Counted from the first letter of the stretch, positions 1-9,542 are shown. The stretch is 64,000 nucleotides of DNA from Priestia megaterium NBRC 15308 = ATCC 14581 (GCF_000832985.1 NZ_CP009919.1:1-64000), one strand, 5' to 3'. Notes: generated from the letters alone by a model not told the origin. Numbers and translations: made by a program.

Positions 1-711
1 ACTTCTTTCTTCTTCTACCTTCATCATTGCTTCAAATGCAGGTGTTTCCTCTAGCCGATTTCGAAAATAAAAACCAATTAACCCTAAAGGAGCAGCAATA
101 AAGAAAGGAATTCTCCAACCCCATTCGAGCATAGTTTTATCTCCAAGGAGGAAGGTAAATAATGTGACTAATCCGGCACCTGCGCTAAAACCAACGAGTG
201 TTCCAACTTCTAAACCACTTGCCATAAATCCACGTTTTTTATCTGACGTGGATTCTGCGATAAATGTCATGGCCCCTGCATATTCTCCTCCAGTTGAAAA
301 TCCTTGTACTAGCCTAGCAATAAGTAATAATATCGGAGCAGCAATACCAATAGCATCATAGCTGGGAATGAGCCCAATGCTTAAAGTCGCGATCGCCATC
401 ATAATTAATGTAATGGCAAGCACTTTCTTACGACCAAGACGATCACCCATCATACCGAAAAATAAGCCACCGATTGGTCTTGCTATAAAAGCAACAGCAA
501 AAGTCGCGAAAGCATAGATCAATCGAAAAGAGGGATCGATTTCAGGAAAAAACACTTGCCCCATTGTAACAGCTAAATAGGAATAAATTCCAAAGTCGAA
601 CCACTCCATCGCGTTACCAAGGGAGGTTCCCATCATAGACTGCTTAGCAATTTTAGTATCAACAATAGTAATATCTTCTCTTTTTAATTTTTCATTTTTT
701 TTATGGCCCAC
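1..711 (-). CDS. MFS permease of the metabolite:H+ symporter type (ProP/ShiA-like), C-terminal part outside window
   Basis: The reading frame is open from a GTG at 711 to the window edge, giving the first 237 residues. The start is set by GAGGAGG about 7 bases upstream. A short basic N-terminus (GHKKNEKLKRE) is followed by membrane helices and the MFS loop signature GMMGDRLGRKK, then GGEYAGAMTF, which is typical of the MHS subfamily (ProP, ShiA, KgtP). Such proteins take up zwitterions or carboxylates with protons at the cytoplasmic membrane. It is downstream of, and in the same direction as, a likely ectoine-catabolic operon, so an ectoine/hydroxyectoine uptake role is plausible but only inferred from context. 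The rest of the gene lies to the left of base 1. Confidence 0.85.
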   Translation of the reverse strand, partial: MGHKKNEKLKREDITIVDTKIAKQSMMGTSLGNAMEWFDFGIYSYLAVTMGQVFFPEIDPSFRLIYAFATFAVAFIARPIGGLFFGMMGDRLGRKKVLAITLIMMAIATLSIGLIPSYDAIGIAAPILLLIARLVQGFSTGGEYAGAMTFIAESTSDKKRGFMASGLEVGTLVGFSAGAGLVTLFTFLLGDKTMLEWGWRIPFFIAAPLGLIGFYFRNRLEETPAFEAMMKVEEERS

Positions 712-867
712 AATGTGCCTCCTCATCAAATAATTGATTCATTGCTTCAGTGTCCTCTTTATATTCATATCTGTTACAGATTCCGTATTATCATTTTCAA
801 TACATCCGAATGTTGCTTGAGTCAATTATATAAGTGAAAATAAATCATTTACATTCCAATATACAGT

Positions 868-914
868 CTAGCTATTCAAATGTTGATCTTCATGATTAGC
901 ATTTGAATAGCTAG
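868..914. repeat. 15-bp perfect inverted repeat between permease and dehydrogenase genes
   Basis: Arms CTAGCTATTCAAATG (868-882) and CATTTGAATAGCTAG (900-914) are perfect, with a 17-base loop. It lies about 160 bp upstream of the permease start and could be an operator, or an RNA hairpin in the permease leader. The rest of 712-1110 shows only the terminator listed separately. Confidence 0.6.
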
Positions 915-1040
915 GCATAAAAGAAAAGGGACCTAAATGAGCACGTAAGTTATAAAAGATTAACCAATAAACTAAATAGGAATAAAATTAATTTTCATTA
1001 GTCAGAAAATTACAGATTGAATTTTCCGATTATTTTAAAA

Positions 1041-1077
1041 GAAAGGGAATTTTGCTTTTTATAGCATATTCCCTTTC
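1041..1077 (-). terminator. Intrinsic terminator after the aldehyde dehydrogenase gene
   Basis: Stem GAAAGGGAAT (1041-1050) pairs with ATTCCCTTTC (1068-1077). Read on the minus strand it is followed by a short T-rich tract. It ends the operon that runs from 8332 down to 1111 and so probably separates it from the permease. Confidence 0.65.
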
Positions 1078-1110
1078 TTCGATATTTGAATAATTCTTTA
1101 GTGTATTTTT

Positions 1111-2559
1111 TTAATAATTAGATAATTTAAAACAAACGACTTTTGGCACGGTCATTTCATGAATCGCAAATTTAATTCCTTCTCGTCCTAATCCTGATTT
1201 TTTCATACCACCAAACGGCATAGCATCAATCCGGTAGTCACTGCTATCATTAACCATAATACCACCCACATCCATCTTAGCAATGGCTTTTTGAGCTTTA
1301 TCGATATTCTTTGTAAAAATACCTGCCTGTAAGCCATAATTAACATCGTTTGATTTTTCAATTGCTGTGTCAATGTCCAAAACTGAATACAAGAGAACAA
1401 CCGGTCCAAAAATTTCTTCTTTAGCAATCGTACAATCTTCTGGTATGTTGGTCAGAACAGTAGGGGAATAGAAAGCTTTGTTACGTTTGCCACCTGTTAA
1501 TAACATGGCGCCTTTTTCAATCGCTTCATTCACCATCTTCTCTACACGTATGGCTTCCTTCTCTGTAATAAGTGGACCCATGTCGGTTAGTTCTGACTGT
1601 TTATCCCCCATGTTGTATTGGCTCGTACGCTCCACAAACGCAGTTTTAAATTGATCAATCACACTTTCTTGAATATATATTCGCTGGACTCCTAGACAGT
1701 TTTGCCCAGCTGCCCAAAAAGCGCCGGAAACTGTCGATTCTACAGCGTCTTCTAAGTCAGCATCCTCTAAAACGATGACCGGTGAATTTGAACCTAACTC
1801 CATGCTAATTTTTTTCAGTCCTGCTTTCCGGGCAATTTCTTCTCCTGCTTCAAGTCCGCCTGTAAAAGAAATCATACGAACTGCAGGGTGTTTCACAAGA
1901 ACATCCCCAATCTCACTTCCATAACCTGTTATCACAGATAACACTTTTGAAGGAAGTCCAGCTTCAGCGAACGCTTCTGCAAGTAAAAGTGCACTTAATG
2001 GTGTGACAGTTGCTGGTTTTACAATAATGGCATTACCTGATGCAATAGCTGGACCCACTTTGTGTGCAACAAGATTTAATGGATCATTGAAAGGTGTAAT
2101 GGCACCGATGACACCAATTGGGACTTGCTGATAGTATCCAACTCGGTTCTCACTTCCTGGCATTTGGTCAAACGGAATGGTCTCACCATGAATTCTTCTT
2201 GCCTCTTCGGCACTAATTCGAAGTGTCTGAATGCATCTTGCTACTTCTTTTGTTGCTTCGCGGATCGTTTTGCTACCTTCACGTGCTATGGTAGATGCAT
2301 ATTTTTCTTTGTTTGCCTCGATATAATCGGCTGCTTTATAAATTACTGCCATTCGCTCATGAACCGCCATAGTAGCCGCGATTTTTGCTCCATCTTTTGC
2401 TTCTTCTATACATTGAAGCATATCTTCGGCTGAAGCAGCAGGGACTGTATCAATTATGCTATTATCTTGTGGATCTCGTACTTCAATGGTCTGATCCCTA
2501 CCAGTCCATTTACCCGCAAAATACATCTTTCGACCAGCAACTTGAATTTTCATCACCAT
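1111..2559 (-). CDS. NAD(P)+-dependent aldehyde dehydrogenase, probably acting on aspartate semialdehyde
   Basis: At 482 residues this is a full-length aldehyde dehydrogenase. The glutamate motif MELGSNSPVIV, the catalytic cysteine in GQNCLGVQRIYI and the C-terminal FGGMKKSGLGREG are all present. The gene is last in the minus-strand operon after a homoserine dehydrogenase, with 16 bp between them. In known ectoine degradation the DoeC/Ssd aldehyde dehydrogenase oxidises L-aspartate-4-semialdehyde to aspartate, and this is the best contextual guess here. Sequence alone would also allow succinate-semialdehyde or lactaldehyde-type activity. ATG at 2559 and ATG at 2553 are both possible starts; the AAAGGCAGGA box fits either. 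Confidence 0.85.
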   Translation of the reverse strand: MVMKIQVAGRKMYFAGKWTGRDQTIEVRDPQDNSIIDTVPAASAEDMLQCIEEAKDGAKIAATMAVHERMAVIYKAADYIEANKEKYASTIAREGSKTIREATKEVARCIQTLRISAEEARRIHGETIPFDQMPGSENRVGYYQQVPIGVIGAITPFNDPLNLVAHKVGPAIASGNAIIVKPATVTPLSALLLAEAFAEAGLPSKVLSVITGYGSEIGDVLVKHPAVRMISFTGGLEAGEEIARKAGLKKISMELGSNSPVIVLEDADLEDAVESTVSGAFWAAGQNCLGVQRIYIQESVIDQFKTAFVERTSQYNMGDKQSELTDMGPLITEKEAIRVEKMVNEAIEKGAMLLTGGKRNKAFYSPTVLTNIPEDCTIAKEEIFGPVVLLYSVLDIDTAIEKSNDVNYGLQAGIFTKNIDKAQKAIAKMDVGGIMVNDSSDYRIDAMPFGGMKKSGLGREGIKFAIHEMTVPKVVCFKLSNY

Positions 2560-2575
2560 TCCTGCCTTTCTATAA

Positions 2576-3631
2576 TTAAATATTTACTAGCTTTCGTTCA
2601 CGATCAATATTAATTAAATCAATTAAAAGAGAGAAACCTGTTTCGACTTTTCCGGCTCCAGCGCCACTTAACGTTACAGTTCCTAAAAGATCGCATTCAT
2701 AGGTAATGGCGTTCACAGCACCACTAATTGATGCAAGTGGATCTGATATCTCCACTTTTTCTGGAGCGATGGAGGCTTTCACGGCGCCATTTTCCTTATG
2801 GGCTTTCGCTAACAGTTTCCAGCGTTTTCCTTCTTTTCTTGCTTCTTCAATCTCTTTTAGCGTAATATTCGTTATACCAGCGCATGTTACATCCTCTACT
2901 TTTAAGGGTTCGTTCATTACATAGTTTGCTAAAATGGAAATTTTATATCTTGCATCGTACCCTTCTACATCACTTGTAGGATCTGCTTCAGCATAGCCCA
3001 GTTCCTGTGCTTCTTTTAAGGCTTCTTCATAAGAGATACCTTCATTTTCCATTTTCGTTAGAATATAATTGGTTGTGCCATTTAAAATACCACGTATTTC
3101 AGTAATATCATTTCCTGCAAGTGTTGCCACTGGCATTCTTAAGGCAGGCGTTCCACTCATTACCGTTCCTTCGAATCCCCAGGATACGTTCTTTTGGCTA
3201 GCGAGTTCGGAAAGTTCTTTATATGCTAATGCAACCGGTCCTTTGTTGGTCATCACTACATTTTTCCCACTCTCAAATGCCAATTTGCAATGGTCGATAG
3301 CCGGCTGTCCTGTCTTTACATCGGTGTAAGATACCTCGACGATTGTATCCGCATTTGTTTCGCGAATGGTTTTAAAGCTATCCCAGCCGGTGATAAGTCC
3401 CGGTGTTTGAGGGTAGTTTTCAAGATTGCCTGTTTCGTTTAACACACGCAGGACGGTATCGATGTCCAGTCCATTTGGATGATAGATTGAACCTTTTATA
3501 AAATCGGAAATGGCTACAATTTCACCTTCGAAGCCTTCTTCTGTTTTTAACATCTCTTTTTTATCGCGTAAAATTTCGGCTAACCCTTGTCCCACTACGC
3601 CAAATCCGATTAATGCTAATTTATGTGCCAT
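2576..3631 (-). CDS. Homoserine dehydrogenase, short form without ACT domain
   Basis: The N-terminal Rossmann motif is LALIGFGVVGQG, and the family signature GYAEADPTSDVEGYDA with catalytic lysines downstream is clear. The protein is 351 aa from the ATG at 3631, chosen because GGAGG lies about 9 bases upstream; the open frame extends further to 3676 without a good RBS. There is no C-terminal ACT regulatory domain, unlike the ~430-aa biosynthetic Hom of Bacillus. It overlaps the end of the M20 gene by about 11 bp, so the two are probably translationally coupled. In this cluster it would interconvert aspartate semialdehyde and homoserine, giving a second outlet besides the aldehyde dehydrogenase; that role is inferred. 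Confidence 0.85.
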   Translation of the reverse strand: MAHKLALIGFGVVGQGLAEILRDKKEMLKTEEGFEGEIVAISDFIKGSIYHPNGLDIDTVLRVLNETGNLENYPQTPGLITGWDSFKTIRETNADTIVEVSYTDVKTGQPAIDHCKLAFESGKNVVMTNKGPVALAYKELSELASQKNVSWGFEGTVMSGTPALRMPVATLAGNDITEIRGILNGTTNYILTKMENEGISYEEALKEAQELGYAEADPTSDVEGYDARYKISILANYVMNEPLKVEDVTCAGITNITLKEIEEARKEGKRWKLLAKAHKENGAVKASIAPEKVEISDPLASISGAVNAITYECDLLGTVTLSGAGAGKVETGFSLLIDLINIDRERKLVNI

Positions 3632-4868
3632 ATGTTTGTACCTCCAACTGCTCATTGATTGGTAAAGTAACCTCACCCTTCAAAAACTTTATAGCCGTTT
3701 GTGCAAGAACTGCTACCCCGATTGGTAAACAAGTTTCATCAATATCAAAAATAGGGGTATGTAAATCTCTTTGAACCTCATCTTTTAGCGCACAGCCAAG
3801 AAAAATCATCGAACCCGGAAGTTTTTGCGTCACGTAGCCAAAATCTTCCCCGCCCATCCCAAACGGACGTCTTGTAATGCCTAATTGAGGGTACATTTCC
3901 TCAATAGCTTCTATGATCCAGTCGTTAATAGCAGCACTATTATTTAATGCTGGTTCTCCTCTTTCGACTTTGAACGAATACTTTCCATCTAGCGATCCTA
4001 CTATCGAAAACGCTTTCTCTAATTCTAATGCCAATAAATCCCGAACTTCGGGTGTATAGCTGCGAAGCGTACCTGTAATAGAAACTTCCGTAGGAATAAT
4101 GTTGCTTGCTGTTCCTGCATGTACTTGGCCTATACTTACAACACCTGCATCTAATGCAGACACTTTACGGGATATAATACCATGTAAGGCCTGCATCACA
4201 GGACCAAGCATCCAAATGGGATCTGTACCGAGTTCTGGGTAGGCACCGTGCCCGCCTGTTCCATAAATCTTCCCTTCAAATACATCAACATTTGCCATAC
4301 TATACCCATTGTTTATTTGTATCTCTCCTACGGGTAGCCATGGACACATATGAAGGGCAATGGCTGCATCAACGTCGTCATACACACCTGCTTGAACCAT
4401 ATAAGGGGACCCCGAGAGTCCGTTTTCATCTGTACTTTCCTCCGCAGGCTGAAAGACAAATTTTACGGTTCCTTTTAGTTTTCCCTTTTTAAAAGCAGAG
4501 GCCAGCACACGAGCGATTCCAAGTAAAATGGCCGTATGTGCGTCATGCCCGCACGCATGCATTACACCCCTTTTTAGGGAGCAATAATCTGTTGTATTTT
4601 CTTCTTGAATTGGTAATGCGTCCATATCAGCTCTAATTGCAATAGTTGGACCGGCGCCAGAAGTTAAGGTGCCTACAACGCTTGTTTCCACTCCAATTCC
4701 TGTTTCTACATCTATTCCATCCATGCTTCGTAGCGTTTCAGCAACAAATTTAGAAGTCCCGAATTCCTGAAAACTGAGTTCGGGATGTTGATGAAACCTG
4801 CGTCGCCATTCAATTAATTGGGTATATAATCTATTTACTTGCTCGACCATAGAATGAGCATTGGTCAT
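3621..4868 (-). CDS. M20-family metallo-amidohydrolase, candidate N-acetyl-diaminobutyrate deacetylase (DoeB2-like)
   Basis: A 415-aa M20D (hippurate hydrolase/IAA-amino acid hydrolase type) protein. Metal-site motifs are visible: ADMDALP, MHACGHDAHTA, the PAEE pair near residue 145 and a late GGEDFGYV. These enzymes remove acyl groups from amino acids in the cytoplasm. Between ectoine-pathway genes the natural substrate would be N-acetyl-2,4-diaminobutyrate, the product of ectoine hydrolase. Classical DoeB/EutE belongs to the AstE/AspA family, but an M20-type alternative named DoeB2 exists in some ectoine clusters (from memory). No AstE-type gene is present in the window, which supports this substitution. 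Confidence 0.75.
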   Translation of the reverse strand: MTNAHSMVEQVNRLYTQLIEWRRRFHQHPELSFQEFGTSKFVAETLRSMDGIDVETGIGVETSVVGTLTSGAGPTIAIRADMDALPIQEENTTDYCSLKRGVMHACGHDAHTAILLGIARVLASAFKKGKLKGTVKFVFQPAEESTDENGLSGSPYMVQAGVYDDVDAAIALHMCPWLPVGEIQINNGYSMANVDVFEGKIYGTGGHGAYPELGTDPIWMLGPVMQALHGIISRKVSALDAGVVSIGQVHAGTASNIIPTEVSITGTLRSYTPEVRDLLALELEKAFSIVGSLDGKYSFKVERGEPALNNSAAINDWIIEAIEEMYPQLGITRRPFGMGGEDFGYVTQKLPGSMIFLGCALKDEVQRDLHTPIFDIDETCLPIGVAVLAQTAIKFLKGEVTLPINEQLEVQTYGT

Positions 4869-4899
4869 GCAGTTTCCACTTCCTTTTACAAGACTTTCA

Positions 4900-6099
4900 T
4901 TAAACTTTTAGGGCGCTTTCTACATGATTGAATGCTTGCTCAAAATCAGCAATAATGTCCTCAATCTCTTCAATACCGCAAGAGATACGGATAAGCCCTT
5001 CTGGAATTCCCATTGCCGCACGCTCTTCTGGTGTACATTCCACATGGCTTGTGGTACGAGCAGGTCCAACCGTTGTTTCAACAGCTCCAAGGTTAGCCGC
5101 ACGGTTGGCGAATTGTAATTTTGGCAGAAGGTCTCTTACGGTGTCAACACCGCCTTTAACTGCAAAACTAAGCATGCCTCCAAATTGTTTCATTTGTTTT
5201 TTCGCAATATCATGATTTGGATGCGTTTCAAGACCTGGATAGTAAACACCTTCTACAATTTCTTTTGTTTGTAAATATTTCGCAAGAGCCATTGCATTTT
5301 CACTTTGCTGACGAACACGTAAATGTAGCGTTTTCATTCCTCGTAACATTAGATAAGCAGCCATTGGATCCATTGTTGCCCCATTAATTTCACGGAAGTG
5401 ATAGATTTTTTCAACAAGTTCTTTTGAACCGCACACCACTCCTCCTAATGCGTCTGCATGCCCCCCTAAAAATTTAGTGGCACTATGGATAACTAAGTCT
5501 GCTCCTAATGCAAGTGGATTCTGATTAATCGGTGTTCCAAATGTATTATCTACAATAACTAGCGCACCTGCATCGCGGCCCACTTTAGCCATACGCTCAA
5601 TGTCCGTAATTTTCACTGTAGGATTCGTTGGCGTTTCTAAGTATAAAATTGTGCAACCTTTTGCCACTTCTGCTTCGATTTGCTCATGGTTGCCTGTTTC
5701 ACAAAGAGTTACCTTTATTTGCTGACGGGGAAGAAACTCTGTAAAGATTTTATTGGTACCGCCATATGTGTCTTTTATAGATACAATACGATCACCTGGT
5801 ACTAAAAAGGTAGACAATGTGTTGCTGATAGCAGCCATTCCTGTTGAAAAGCTTGTAGCAGCCTCCCCACCCTCTAAAATTTTCACTTTATCTTCAAATG
5901 CTTGGACCGTTGGATTTGTATTACGTCCGTAAATATGTCCCTTTTTCTTTCCGATTGCTACATCATACCATTCATCCATATCATCGTAACCATAAGCCAC
6001 ACTAAGAACGACTGGCACTTGTGTAGCCCCGTGCACCAAATACTCTTTTTCTCCTGCCCATACTGCTTTTGTACCTACCTTGATCTTTTCATTTGTCAT
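4900..6099 (-). CDS. Cystathionine gamma-synthase/gamma-lyase family PLP enzyme
   Basis: A full-length Cys/Met-metabolism PLP enzyme of 399 aa. YGRNTNPTV, the phosphate-binding FSTGMAAIS region, VIVDNTFGTP and the PLP lysine in HSATKFLGGHAD are all seen. The ATG at 6099 is preferred over 6114 because AGGAG lies 7 bases before it. The gene follows eutC with almost no gap. Family members do gamma-elimination or gamma-replacement on homoserine esters, cystathionine or methionine. Here, with no obvious diaminobutyrate transaminase in the cluster, it may act on diaminobutyrate or a homoserine derivative; this is speculation from context. Confidence 0.8.
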   Translation of the reverse strand: MTNEKIKVGTKAVWAGEKEYLVHGATQVPVVLSVAYGYDDMDEWYDVAIGKKKGHIYGRNTNPTVQAFEDKVKILEGGEAATSFSTGMAAISNTLSTFLVPGDRIVSIKDTYGGTNKIFTEFLPRQQIKVTLCETGNHEQIEAEVAKGCTILYLETPTNPTVKITDIERMAKVGRDAGALVIVDNTFGTPINQNPLALGADLVIHSATKFLGGHADALGGVVCGSKELVEKIYHFREINGATMDPMAAYLMLRGMKTLHLRVRQQSENAMALAKYLQTKEIVEGVYYPGLETHPNHDIAKKQMKQFGGMLSFAVKGGVDTVRDLLPKLQFANRAANLGAVETTVGPARTTSHVECTPEERAAMGIPEGLIRISCGIEEIEDIIADFEQAFNHVESALKV

Positions 6100-6113
6100 A
6101 TGATCACTCCTCA

Positions 6114-7118
6114 TTAGTTTTTTAACGATAATGTTTTGTTTTCAACGTTCCATCCTGCATTTCGTTTCACCATTTCGTTGTAAGCAAACAGTGCGATTGC
6201 TGTATCTTGAACCCCTGTCCCTGTTAAATCACAAACTGTGATTTGCTCATCATTTTCTCTCCCTCGTACTTCTTTTGAAGTCAGTTGACCCAGTTCGATA
6301 ATGGGGGAATTATCCGTTACTATACGTTGATTAAGGGCGTGATGAAGTTCTCCTAAACGAGCGCATTGTTCCTTTTTATCACATACAAGCTTATCAGCCC
6401 GTGCTAGCACTTTGGCCTCCAACTCCTGTTTATGTTCAGCATCTGATCCCATCGCTGTAATATGAAGACCAGGATGCAGCCATTCTGCTTTAATAATAGG
6501 TTCTGTTGCTGGAGTTGTTGTAATGACTGTATCACTGTTTCTAACTACTACTTCGGCACTGTCTACGACTTTAACTTCAACTCCAAGCTCTAATGACATG
6601 TCTTGTGCATACTTTTTAGCTCGATTAGTTGAACGGGCATATACTAGTACTTTACTAAAGTCGCGTACTAATTTTAGTGCTCTGACTTGGAATCTCGCCT
6701 GACTTCCTGCTCCAATCACTCCAACTGTCGTCACATGTTTTTTAGAAAGGTATTTGGAAGCGATGGCTCCAGCAGCAGCTGTACGAACTTCTGTTAAATA
6801 TCCATTGTCTAAAAGAATGGCTTGAGGTACACCAGTTTGAGTGCTCATTAATATCATCATGCCATTTCCACTTGGAAGTCCCAGCTGATAGTTATTAAAA
6901 AATCCTGAAGAAATTTTAATAGCAAACATGTCTTTTTCTTTGACATACGCTGTCTTAACATCCACTTCCCCATTTTGATCATGAAGATCAATGCGCATGA
7001 TCGGAGGCATTTCAACCTGATTATTAGCTAATTTTGTAAACCCTTCTTCTACAATATTGATAGCTTCCAGATTCAATTGAATATACTGTTTTAGTTCTGG
7101 TTCCGTAAAAATATACAT
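6114..7118 (-). CDS. eutC: EutC-type ornithine cyclodeaminase/mu-crystallin family protein
   Basis: A 334-aa protein of the OCD/Mu-crystallin family, with the NAD(P)-binding motif GVIGAGSQARFQ near residue 137 and the family stretch DNGYLTEVRTAAAGA. In Proteobacteria, EutC sits beside EutB, and the pair is proposed to convert hydroxy-diaminobutyrate from hydroxyectoine to diaminobutyrate. Here it lies between doeA and the PLP enzyme, about 30 bp from each upstream neighbour and touching the next gene. A GGAGG precedes the ATG at a slightly long distance. Alanine dehydrogenase or ornithine cyclodeaminase activity remains possible, but the context argues for EutC. Confidence 0.75.
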   Translation of the reverse strand: MYIFTEPELKQYIQLNLEAINIVEEGFTKLANNQVEMPPIMRIDLHDQNGEVDVKTAYVKEKDMFAIKISSGFFNNYQLGLPSGNGMMILMSTQTGVPQAILLDNGYLTEVRTAAAGAIASKYLSKKHVTTVGVIGAGSQARFQVRALKLVRDFSKVLVYARSTNRAKKYAQDMSLELGVEVKVVDSAEVVVRNSDTVITTTPATEPIIKAEWLHPGLHITAMGSDAEHKQELEAKVLARADKLVCDKKEQCARLGELHHALNQRIVTDNSPIIELGQLTSKEVRGRENDEQITVCDLTGTGVQDTAIALFAYNEMVKRNAGWNVENKTLSLKN

Positions 7119-7147
7119 AGATGTACTTCACCTCCGCGAATAAATTA

Positions 7148-8332
7148 TTAGTTAGTCAATGCACCATCTTTTATAAATAATGACCTTGGAAGAGAAGCGA
7201 ATGTTTCACATCCCGTTTCGGTTACACGGAGTGATTCACTTGCTTCAAATCCGTAACTGTCTAGCCAAATGCCCGGAATAAGATGGAACGTCATATTTGG
7301 CTGGAGAACCGTTTTGTCTCCTTTACGAATGCTTGCTGTGTGCTCGCCCCAATCAGGAGGATAGTTAAGACCCATTGCATAACCAATACGTGAATCTTTT
7401 ATAATCCCACTTTTTTCAATTGTTCTTCTCCAGGTCTCTTCAATTTCTTCGCATGCTATGCCAGGCTTAATCATGTCAAGGCAAGCATTTAATCCTTCTA
7501 CTACAACATTTGAAAGTAGTTGTACTTTATCTGAAGGCTTACCAATATTTACTGTTCGAGCAAGTGGTGAATGATAGCGTCTGTAACAGCCTGCCAGTTC
7601 TAAAATAACTGTATCTCCTTGTTTATAACGCTCGTCCGTCCAAGTTAAATGCGGCGTAGATGTTTTCTCACCTGATGGAAGAAGAGGCACGATGGCTGGA
7701 TAATCCCCTCCAAACTCTTTTGTTCCAGTTATTTGTGTATGGAATATTTTCGCTGCTACATCACATTCACGCACACCTACATCAATTGATGCAATTCCCT
7801 CCTGCATCGCGTTTTCAACAATAATGGCAGCACGCTTCATATATTCAATTTCTGCGCTCGATTTAATAAGGCGAACCCAGTTTACTAAAAGAGTTGCATC
7901 TTTAAATGCGGCATTTGGTAAACCTTTTTGCAATTGTTGATAACATTTAGCTGTAAAATAATAGTTCTCCATTTCAACACCAATTGAACGATTGTCCTGT
8001 CCGATTTGTTTTAAAATATCGGCTACAAAATCCATTGGATGTTTTGTGTCTGATTGTACATAATCATCTGGATATGGAATAATATTTTCATGATAAAGCC
8101 ATGTTGTTACTTTTGCTCCGTTTGCATCTTGACCTCTTCCGATCCAAATAGGCTGATCTTCATCATTAATGATGACAAGCATTTGATGTACGTAAAAAGA
8201 CCATCCGTCATAGCCTGACAAATAATTCATATTAGCTGGATCTGTAATAAGCAATACTTCAATTCCTTGAGCAGTCATTTTTTCTTTTGTTTTTTGAATT
8301 CTCTCTCTGTATTCTGTTGTGCCAAATGACAT
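7148..8332 (-). CDS. doeA: Ectoine hydrolase DoeA/EutD (M24-fold, creatinase-like)
   Basis: A 394-aa protein with the creatinase/prolidase fold. The N-terminal stretch YLSGYDGWSFYVHQ is highly characteristic of ectoine hydrolases as I know them. In M24 metallopeptidases two aspartates bind metal in a D-x-G...SDxTR context; here the matching stretch reads ELAGCYRRYHSPLARTV, so those aspartates are missing. This agrees with a metal-independent hydrolase of the creatinase/EutD kind rather than an aminopeptidase. The enzyme opens the ectoine ring to N-acetyl-diaminobutyrate. It is the first gene of its operon, with AGGAGG upstream of the ATG and a palindromic operator-like site about 50 bp further up. 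Confidence 0.82.
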   Translation of the reverse strand: MSFGTTEYRERIQKTKEKMTAQGIEVLLITDPANMNYLSGYDGWSFYVHQMLVIINDEDQPIWIGRGQDANGAKVTTWLYHENIIPYPDDYVQSDTKHPMDFVADILKQIGQDNRSIGVEMENYYFTAKCYQQLQKGLPNAAFKDATLLVNWVRLIKSSAEIEYMKRAAIIVENAMQEGIASIDVGVRECDVAAKIFHTQITGTKEFGGDYPAIVPLLPSGEKTSTPHLTWTDERYKQGDTVILELAGCYRRYHSPLARTVNIGKPSDKVQLLSNVVVEGLNACLDMIKPGIACEEIEETWRRTIEKSGIIKDSRIGYAMGLNYPPDWGEHTASIRKGDKTVLQPNMTFHLIPGIWLDSYGFEASESLRVTETGCETFASLPRSLFIKDGALTN

Positions 8333-8379
8333 AAAATAGATTCCTCCTGCTTTCTAAACTTAATATTATGAATATTTTA

Positions 8380-8410
8380 TCTCTTAATTAAATTATATTT
8401 AAATAAGAGA
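8380..8410. promoter_or_regulatory. Operator-like palindrome upstream of doeA
   Basis: Arms TCTCTTAATTAAA (8380-8392) and TTTAAATAAGAGA (8398-8410) pair at 12 of 13 positions, with a 5-base spacer. It lies about 50 bp upstream of the doeA start in an AT-rich stretch that includes TATAAT on the minus strand. It is a candidate binding site for the PucR-type regulator encoded at 10877-12586. The function is inferred. Confidence 0.5.
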
Positions 8411-8580
8411 ATAATTAACATTCGCAAAAATGCATGAAATTTTTAAGACTTTTTTAGTCAAACTATCAAAAAATCGTACAAAATAGCCTTTAATTTCTTA
8501 ACATTTGTAAGGCTTCTTTACATAACAAAGGTACAGAAAATTATATGATTAATTTCTTTATCTATAAATAATAAATAAAA

Positions 8581-8622
8581 TAAGGTGATGAAAAGGATAA
8601 TATTATCCTTTTCATCACCTTA
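8581..8622. terminator. 42-nt perfect palindrome, terminator after pdxS
   Basis: TAAGGTGATGAAAAGGATAA at 8581-8600 is mirrored exactly at 8603-8622, so the whole 42 nt is a perfect palindrome. On the minus strand it is followed by TATTTTATTTATT. It would end the eutB-pdxS transcript and separate it from the doeA operon. The remainder of 8333-8657 holds the doeA promoter region and no gene. Confidence 0.75.
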
Positions 8623-8657
8623 TTGGAGGTACTTTTTTGAATAATGTAGATTTATCA

Positions 8658-9542
8658 TTACCAGCCGCGTTCTTGCATACGATTTTCTGGTAATAATGAT
8701 GAAATTTCAATTCCTTTCATGGCATTTCCTAATCCTTTTGACAAGTTTGCAATGAGTTCATAGTCTTGATAATGCGTTGTTGCTTCTACAATGGAACGTG
8801 CAAATTTTTCAGGGTTGTCTGATTTAAAGATCCCTGAACCAACGAATACACCATCTGCGCCAAGCTGCATCATTAGCGCTGCATCAGCTGGTGTTGCTAC
8901 ACCGCCTGCTGCGAAGTTCACCACTGATAAACGGCCCTCACGTTTAATTTGAATTAATAATTCATAAGGTGCACCTAGTAATTTTGCTTCTGTCATTAAC
9001 TCATCTTCGTCCATACCCACTACTTTACGTACTTGAGCATTTACTTGGCGCATATGGCGTACTGCTTCGACGATATTTCCCGTCCCTGGTTCTCCTTTTG
9101 TACGAAGCATTGCAGCACCCTCACCAATACGTCTTGCTGCTTCACCAAGATCCCGGCAACCACACACAAATGGAACCGTAAACGTACTTTTATTTAAATG
9201 AAATTCCTCATCAGCTGGAGTCAGAACTTCACTTTCATCAATATAGTCTACGCCCATTGCTTCTAGCACCCGTGCTTCAACAATATGACCAATACGAGCT
9301 TTAGCCATAACTGGAATGGACACAGCATTCATCACTTCTTCAACAATTGTTGGATCTGCCATACGAGACACGCCGCCGGCTGCACGGATATCGGCTGGAA
9401 CACGCTCTAATGCCATAACCGCAACAGCTCCTGCTGCTTCTGCAATTTTTGCTTGCTCCGCGTTAATAACGTCCATGATAACGCCACCTTTTTGCATTTC
9501 TGCCATTCCACGTTTCACACGATCTGTTCCTATGTTCTTCAT
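8658..9542 (-). CDS. pdxS: Pyridoxal 5'-phosphate synthase lyase subunit PdxS (stand-alone paralogue)
   Basis: From the ATG at 9542, backed by GGAGGAG 8 bases upstream, the protein is 294 aa, which is the normal PdxS length. Both catalytic lysines are in place ([10 protein letters not shown] and [11 protein letters not shown]), as is the phosphate-binding [25 protein letters not shown]. PdxS builds PLP from ribose 5-phosphate, glyceraldehyde 3-phosphate and ammonia normally provided by the glutaminase PdxT. No pdxT is nearby, so the subunit must borrow a PdxT encoded elsewhere or use free ammonia. It follows eutB by about 60 bp, and the cluster has two PLP enzymes (EutB and the CGS-family enzyme), which suggests local cofactor supply. 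Confidence 0.93.
   Translation of the reverse strand: MKNIGTDRVKRGMAEMQKGGVIMDVINAEQAKIAEAAGAVAVMALERVPADIRAAGGVSRMADPTIVEEVMNAVSIPVMAKARIGHIVEARVLEAMGVDYIDESEVLTPADEEFHLNKSTFTVPFVCGCRDLGEAARRIGEGAAMLRTKGEPGTGNIVEAVRHMRQVNAQVRKVVGMDEDELMTEAKLLGAPYELLIQIKREGRLSVVNFAAGGVATPADAALMMQLGADGVFVGSGIFKSDNPEKFARSIVEATTHYQDYELIANLSKGLGNAMKGIEISSLLPENRMQERGW

Noticed and set aside
164-361. Plus-strand open frame of 65 codons at the left edge
   Set aside because: It lies antisense to the MFS permease gene, whose reading frame, start and motifs are clear.
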